Shown piece by piece: positions 62,380 to 64,000 of a stretch of DNA of 64,000 bases. Numbering within the stretch: position 1 is the stretch's first letter; each line of letters starts with the position of its first letter. The DNA comes from Ruegeria profundi. GTDB lineage: Bacteria; Pseudomonadota; Alphaproteobacteria; Rhodobacterales; Rhodobacteraceae. Position numbers and translations under genes: made by a program. The DNA is taken from assembly GCF_001507545.1 (NCBI RefSeq), contig NZ_LQBP01000009.1, positions 62,001 through 126,000 on the forward strand, given 5' to 3'. The notes beneath the pieces are model-generated. The model ran no database searches. It had not been told where the DNA came from and worked only from the letters and a program-made list of their open reading frames with translations.

Positions 62380-62790
62380 ATGACTCGCCCCCCTCTCCCC
62401 CCCTCCACGTGGGACGGTGCCATGCAAAGGGTTCGCATGGCAGCAACCGCGTGGAACGGCCGCGATGCGGATGTGGTGACACCGGATGTTACGGACGACA
62501 GTGAACTGGGAAACCGGACCGAATTCCTAAGCGTGCACAAGGCCGCCCAAGCCCTTTTGCCCCGCGTTTGGAACACGGAACAAGACGACCGGTTGATCAA
62601 GGAACTGTGGGACAATTCCGGTAACCGCATCGCGGCACGTATTCTTTACGAGTTGCCCGGTAAGAACGAACAGCGGTTAAGGCATTGCGGCAGTGAAGAG
62701 TGCGAACTTGCTGCGAAGGGCCGCCCCCACCACTGGACGCAAAATCCCAGACCCGAAGACCGCCCCAGCTTTCATGCGCTGGGTCACTAA
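62380..62790 (+). CDS. Hypothetical protein, 136 residues
   Basis: A protein with a Pro-rich start (TRPPLPPSTWDGAM) and a C-terminal part that resembles a Myb/SANT- or GcrA-like small DNA-binding helix bundle (WNTEQDDRLIKELWDNSGNR, AARILYELPGKNEQRLRHCG). That likeness is weak and by eye only. ACAGG precedes the ATG; an in-frame ATG further in could also be used. Operon member behind the TetR sites. Confidence 0.5.
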   Translation: MTRPPLPPSTWDGAMQRVRMAATAWNGRDADVVTPDVTDDSELGNRTEFLSVHKAAQALLPRVWNTEQDDRLIKELWDNSGNRIAARILYELPGKNEQRLRHCGSEECELAAKGRPHHWTQNPRPEDRPSFHALGH

Positions 62791-62801
62791 AAGGAAACTA
62801 C

Positions 62802-63422
62802 ATGCCGCGCGCTTTCTCGGAACTCACCTTCACTCCCGCCGTCCGGGCGCATCAGGAAAGGATGGGCTCGGCCAGAACCTACGCAAAGTTCATCGAGGGT
62901 GGCCCGCAACAGGGTCACCAGATCGGTGCGGCAGAAAAGGCATTTATCGAAGCGCGCGACGGGTTTTACCAGTCTACCGTTTCTGAGACGGGTTGGCCCT
63001 ATGTCCAGTATCGCGGCGGGCCGGTCGGGTTTCTCAAAGTTCTGGGTCCGCAGACAATCGGGTACGCTGATCTTTCGGGAAACAAACAATATATCTCGCG
63101 CGGGAATCTGGACGGCAATGACCGCATTGCCCTGATCCTGATGGATTATGCCAACCAGCAGCGCCTCAAGATTCTTGGACGCGTGGAATTCACTGAAGGC
63201 GAAGCTGCGGCGACCAGCCTCTATCCCGAGGGGGCTGAAACCCCCGCCGAACGCGCTGCCATTATTCGGGTCGAAGCCTTGGATTGGAACTGCCCGCGCC
63301 ACATCACGCCTCGGTTTACCGAAGACGAACTGCGCCCTCACCTGAATGCGCTTGGACAGCAACTGCAGCAACTTCAGGCCGAGAACGAAAAACTAAAGCA
63401 ACAACTGGCACAACGGTCCTGA
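62802..63422 (+). CDS. PNPOx-fold flavin protein with C-terminal coiled coil
   Basis: A 206-residue protein of the pyridoxamine 5'-phosphate oxidase-like split-barrel superfamily. The barrel shows FYQSTVSETGWPYVQYRGGP, FLKVLGPQTIGYADLSGNKQ and RIALILMDYANQQRLKILGR, the usual FMN-binding order. The last 35 residues (LGQQLQQLQAENEKLKQQLA) form a coiled coil. AAAGGA precedes the ATG. Exact substrate unknown; probably redox stress or flavin-related. Confidence 0.78.
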   Translation: MPRAFSELTFTPAVRAHQERMGSARTYAKFIEGGPQQGHQIGAAEKAFIEARDGFYQSTVSETGWPYVQYRGGPVGFLKVLGPQTIGYADLSGNKQYISRGNLDGNDRIALILMDYANQQRLKILGRVEFTEGEAAATSLYPEGAETPAERAAIIRVEALDWNCPRHITPRFTEDELRPHLNALGQQLQQLQAENEKLKQQLAQRS

Positions 63423-63472
63423 CCCCGTCACGCCTTCGGGAAACGGCCACAACAGACAAAAGGAGCCTCATC

Positions 63473-63634
63473 ATGCTGCGTTCTGCGATAAATGTCGCCA
63501 GCCTCTTTCTGATTGGATCGTTGCTGACGGTGGCTGCCCTGATGGTTGCGTTCTTTGCCTCACCCGAAGCGGTGCGCACATCGCCGCCCATTCTGTATGA
63601 CTCACTGTTGCTCGACCAACTGACACAGAAATAA
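63473..63634 (+). CDS. Small 53-residue membrane protein
   Basis: A short protein with a hydrophobic helix of about 24 residues (NVASLFLIGSLLTVAALMVA, then FFA) and a polar tail. AGGAG stands seven bases before the ATG at 63473. It lies between the PNPOx gene and the copper-ATPase gene. No family recognised. Confidence 0.6.
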   Translation: MLRSAINVASLFLIGSLLTVAALMVAFFASPEAVRTSPPILYDSLLLDQLTQK

Positions 63635-63671
63635 TCCGCAACCACATTTGACAGAAAACTGACGCGGCCCC

Positions 63672-63702
63672 TTGACCTTCCCGTGACTGGAACCCCCATG
63701 TG
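63672..63702 (+). promoter_or_regulatory. copA: MerR/CueR-type promoter for copA
   Basis: TTGACC (63672-63677) followed by ACCTTCC ... GGAACCC, an imperfect dyad over 63675-63695, the layout of MerR-family metal promoters with a long (about 19-base) spacer. The downstream copper ATPase makes a CueR site the likely reading; the -10 box (CATGTG) is weak. Confidence 0.5.
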
Positions 63703-63723
63703 GAGGGTGAACGTGACAATAGG

Positions 63724-64000
63724 ATGAGTCGGATGGCCGCGCCGCAAACAACGCAATTAAAAATCTCCGGTATGGGCTGCGCCTCTTGCGTGGGGCGGGT
63801 GGAGTCCGCATTGCAGACTGTGCCCGGTGTGTCCGGCGCATCGGTCAATTTCGCGACGGAAACCGCTCAGGTCACCCATGACGGTCAGGTCAGCGCCTTG
63901 ATTGATGCGCTGTCGGGCGCGGGCTATCCTGCGGCAACGCGGCAAACGACCCTGAAAGTCGACGATATGAGTTGCGCCTCGTGCGTGTCGAGGATCGAAC
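63724..64000 (+). CDS. copA: Copper-translocating P1B-type ATPase CopA, N-terminal part (runs off window)
   Basis: The first 92 codons of a P1B ATPase exporting Cu(I). Two HMA metal-binding domains are seen: KISGMGCASCVGRVESAL (GMxCxxC) and KVDDMSCASCVSRIE. The gene continues beyond the right edge, so TGES, CPC and DKTGT motifs are not in view. The start may be ATG 63724 or the in-frame ATG 63733. Confidence 0.85.
   Translation, partial: MSRMAAPQTTQLKISGMGCASCVGRVESALQTVPGVSGASVNFATETAQVTHDGQVSALIDALSGAGYPAATRQTTLKVDDMSCASCVSRIE

Overview
The window looks like the chromosome of a marine-type alphaproteobacterium of the Rhodobacterales (Roseobacter group). The grounds are family-level: a MipZ division ATPase, a FYDLN-acid protein, an Mcl1-type malyl-CoA lyase of the ethylmalonyl-CoA pathway, a taurine-pyruvate-type aminotransferase, a TGA-N9-TCA iron operator, and overall high GC with short, mostly non-coding-poor spacers. 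No prophage, IS element, CRISPR array or rRNA operon was seen. Two tRNA genes are present (Ala-GGC and Trp-CCA).

Layout. 1-6600: the conserved ffh-rpsP-rimM-trmD-rplS translation cluster, opened up by a GNAT acetyltransferase, chorismate mutase, bluB (the vitamin B12 lower ligand), a 49-residue membrane peptide and a sulfotransferase-like gene; a GH25 lipoprotein lies on the opposite strand; rpmE closes the block. 6700-16100: mipZ, a class III nucleotide cyclase, an aromatic-type flavin monooxygenase with DUF2783, a DOPA-dioxygenase-like protein, an acyl-CoA synthetase, a taurine-type aminotransferase and a lower-GC methyltransferase. 16200-24200: rplT/rpmI, a universal stress protein with an AGCS amino-acid/Na+ symporter, pyruvate kinase, an N-formylglutamate amidohydrolase-like protein, small DUF proteins, then a D-amino-acid block. 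22300-25240 (minus strand) reads dgcN-dgcA-dat, which would convert D-glutamate by N-acetylation and racemisation. 25500-32500: mcl1, an Lrp/LysE divergent pair, accA, a lytic transglycosylase, a GntR regulator with an operator over its own ribosome-binding region, and housekeeping genes.

33300-37200 is an iron locus: irpA behind a perfect AACTGA-N9-TCAGTT operator, then bfd, bfr and a DUF1111 di-haem oxidoreductase behind a second copy of the left half of that operator. 37300-42600 is a polyamine operon that goes from arginine via agmatine and putrescine to spermidine by the carboxyspermidine route (speA, carboxynorspermidine dehydrogenase, nspC, speB). 46400-50200 is a molybdenum hydroxylase operon (FAD, 2Fe-2S and Mo subunits plus a MoaD-like protein).

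The accessory highlight is 50329-53544, a 1071-residue cytosolic protein in which two corrinoid-type reductive-dehalogenase modules, a double [4Fe-4S] ferredoxin segment and a complete flavin/NAD/[2Fe-2S] reductase are fused: the architecture of a self-sufficient, non-respiratory reductive dehalogenase (BhbA/NpRdhA type). A LysR gene faces it across 76 bases with direct repeats. Next to it sits an unusual three-gene operon (fused 2-oxoacid dehydrogenase E1, an ACP-malonyltransferase-like protein and a D-amino-acid-oxidase-family enzyme) with its own LysR gene and no E2, E3 or ACP gene nearby.

The window ends with an acyl-CoA dehydrogenase, a TetR gene facing a cluster of three similar 16-bp operator-like palindromes, small or unknown proteins (including a 27-residue membrane peptide), a PNPOx-fold protein and the start of a copper P-type ATPase behind a MerR/CueR-like promoter.
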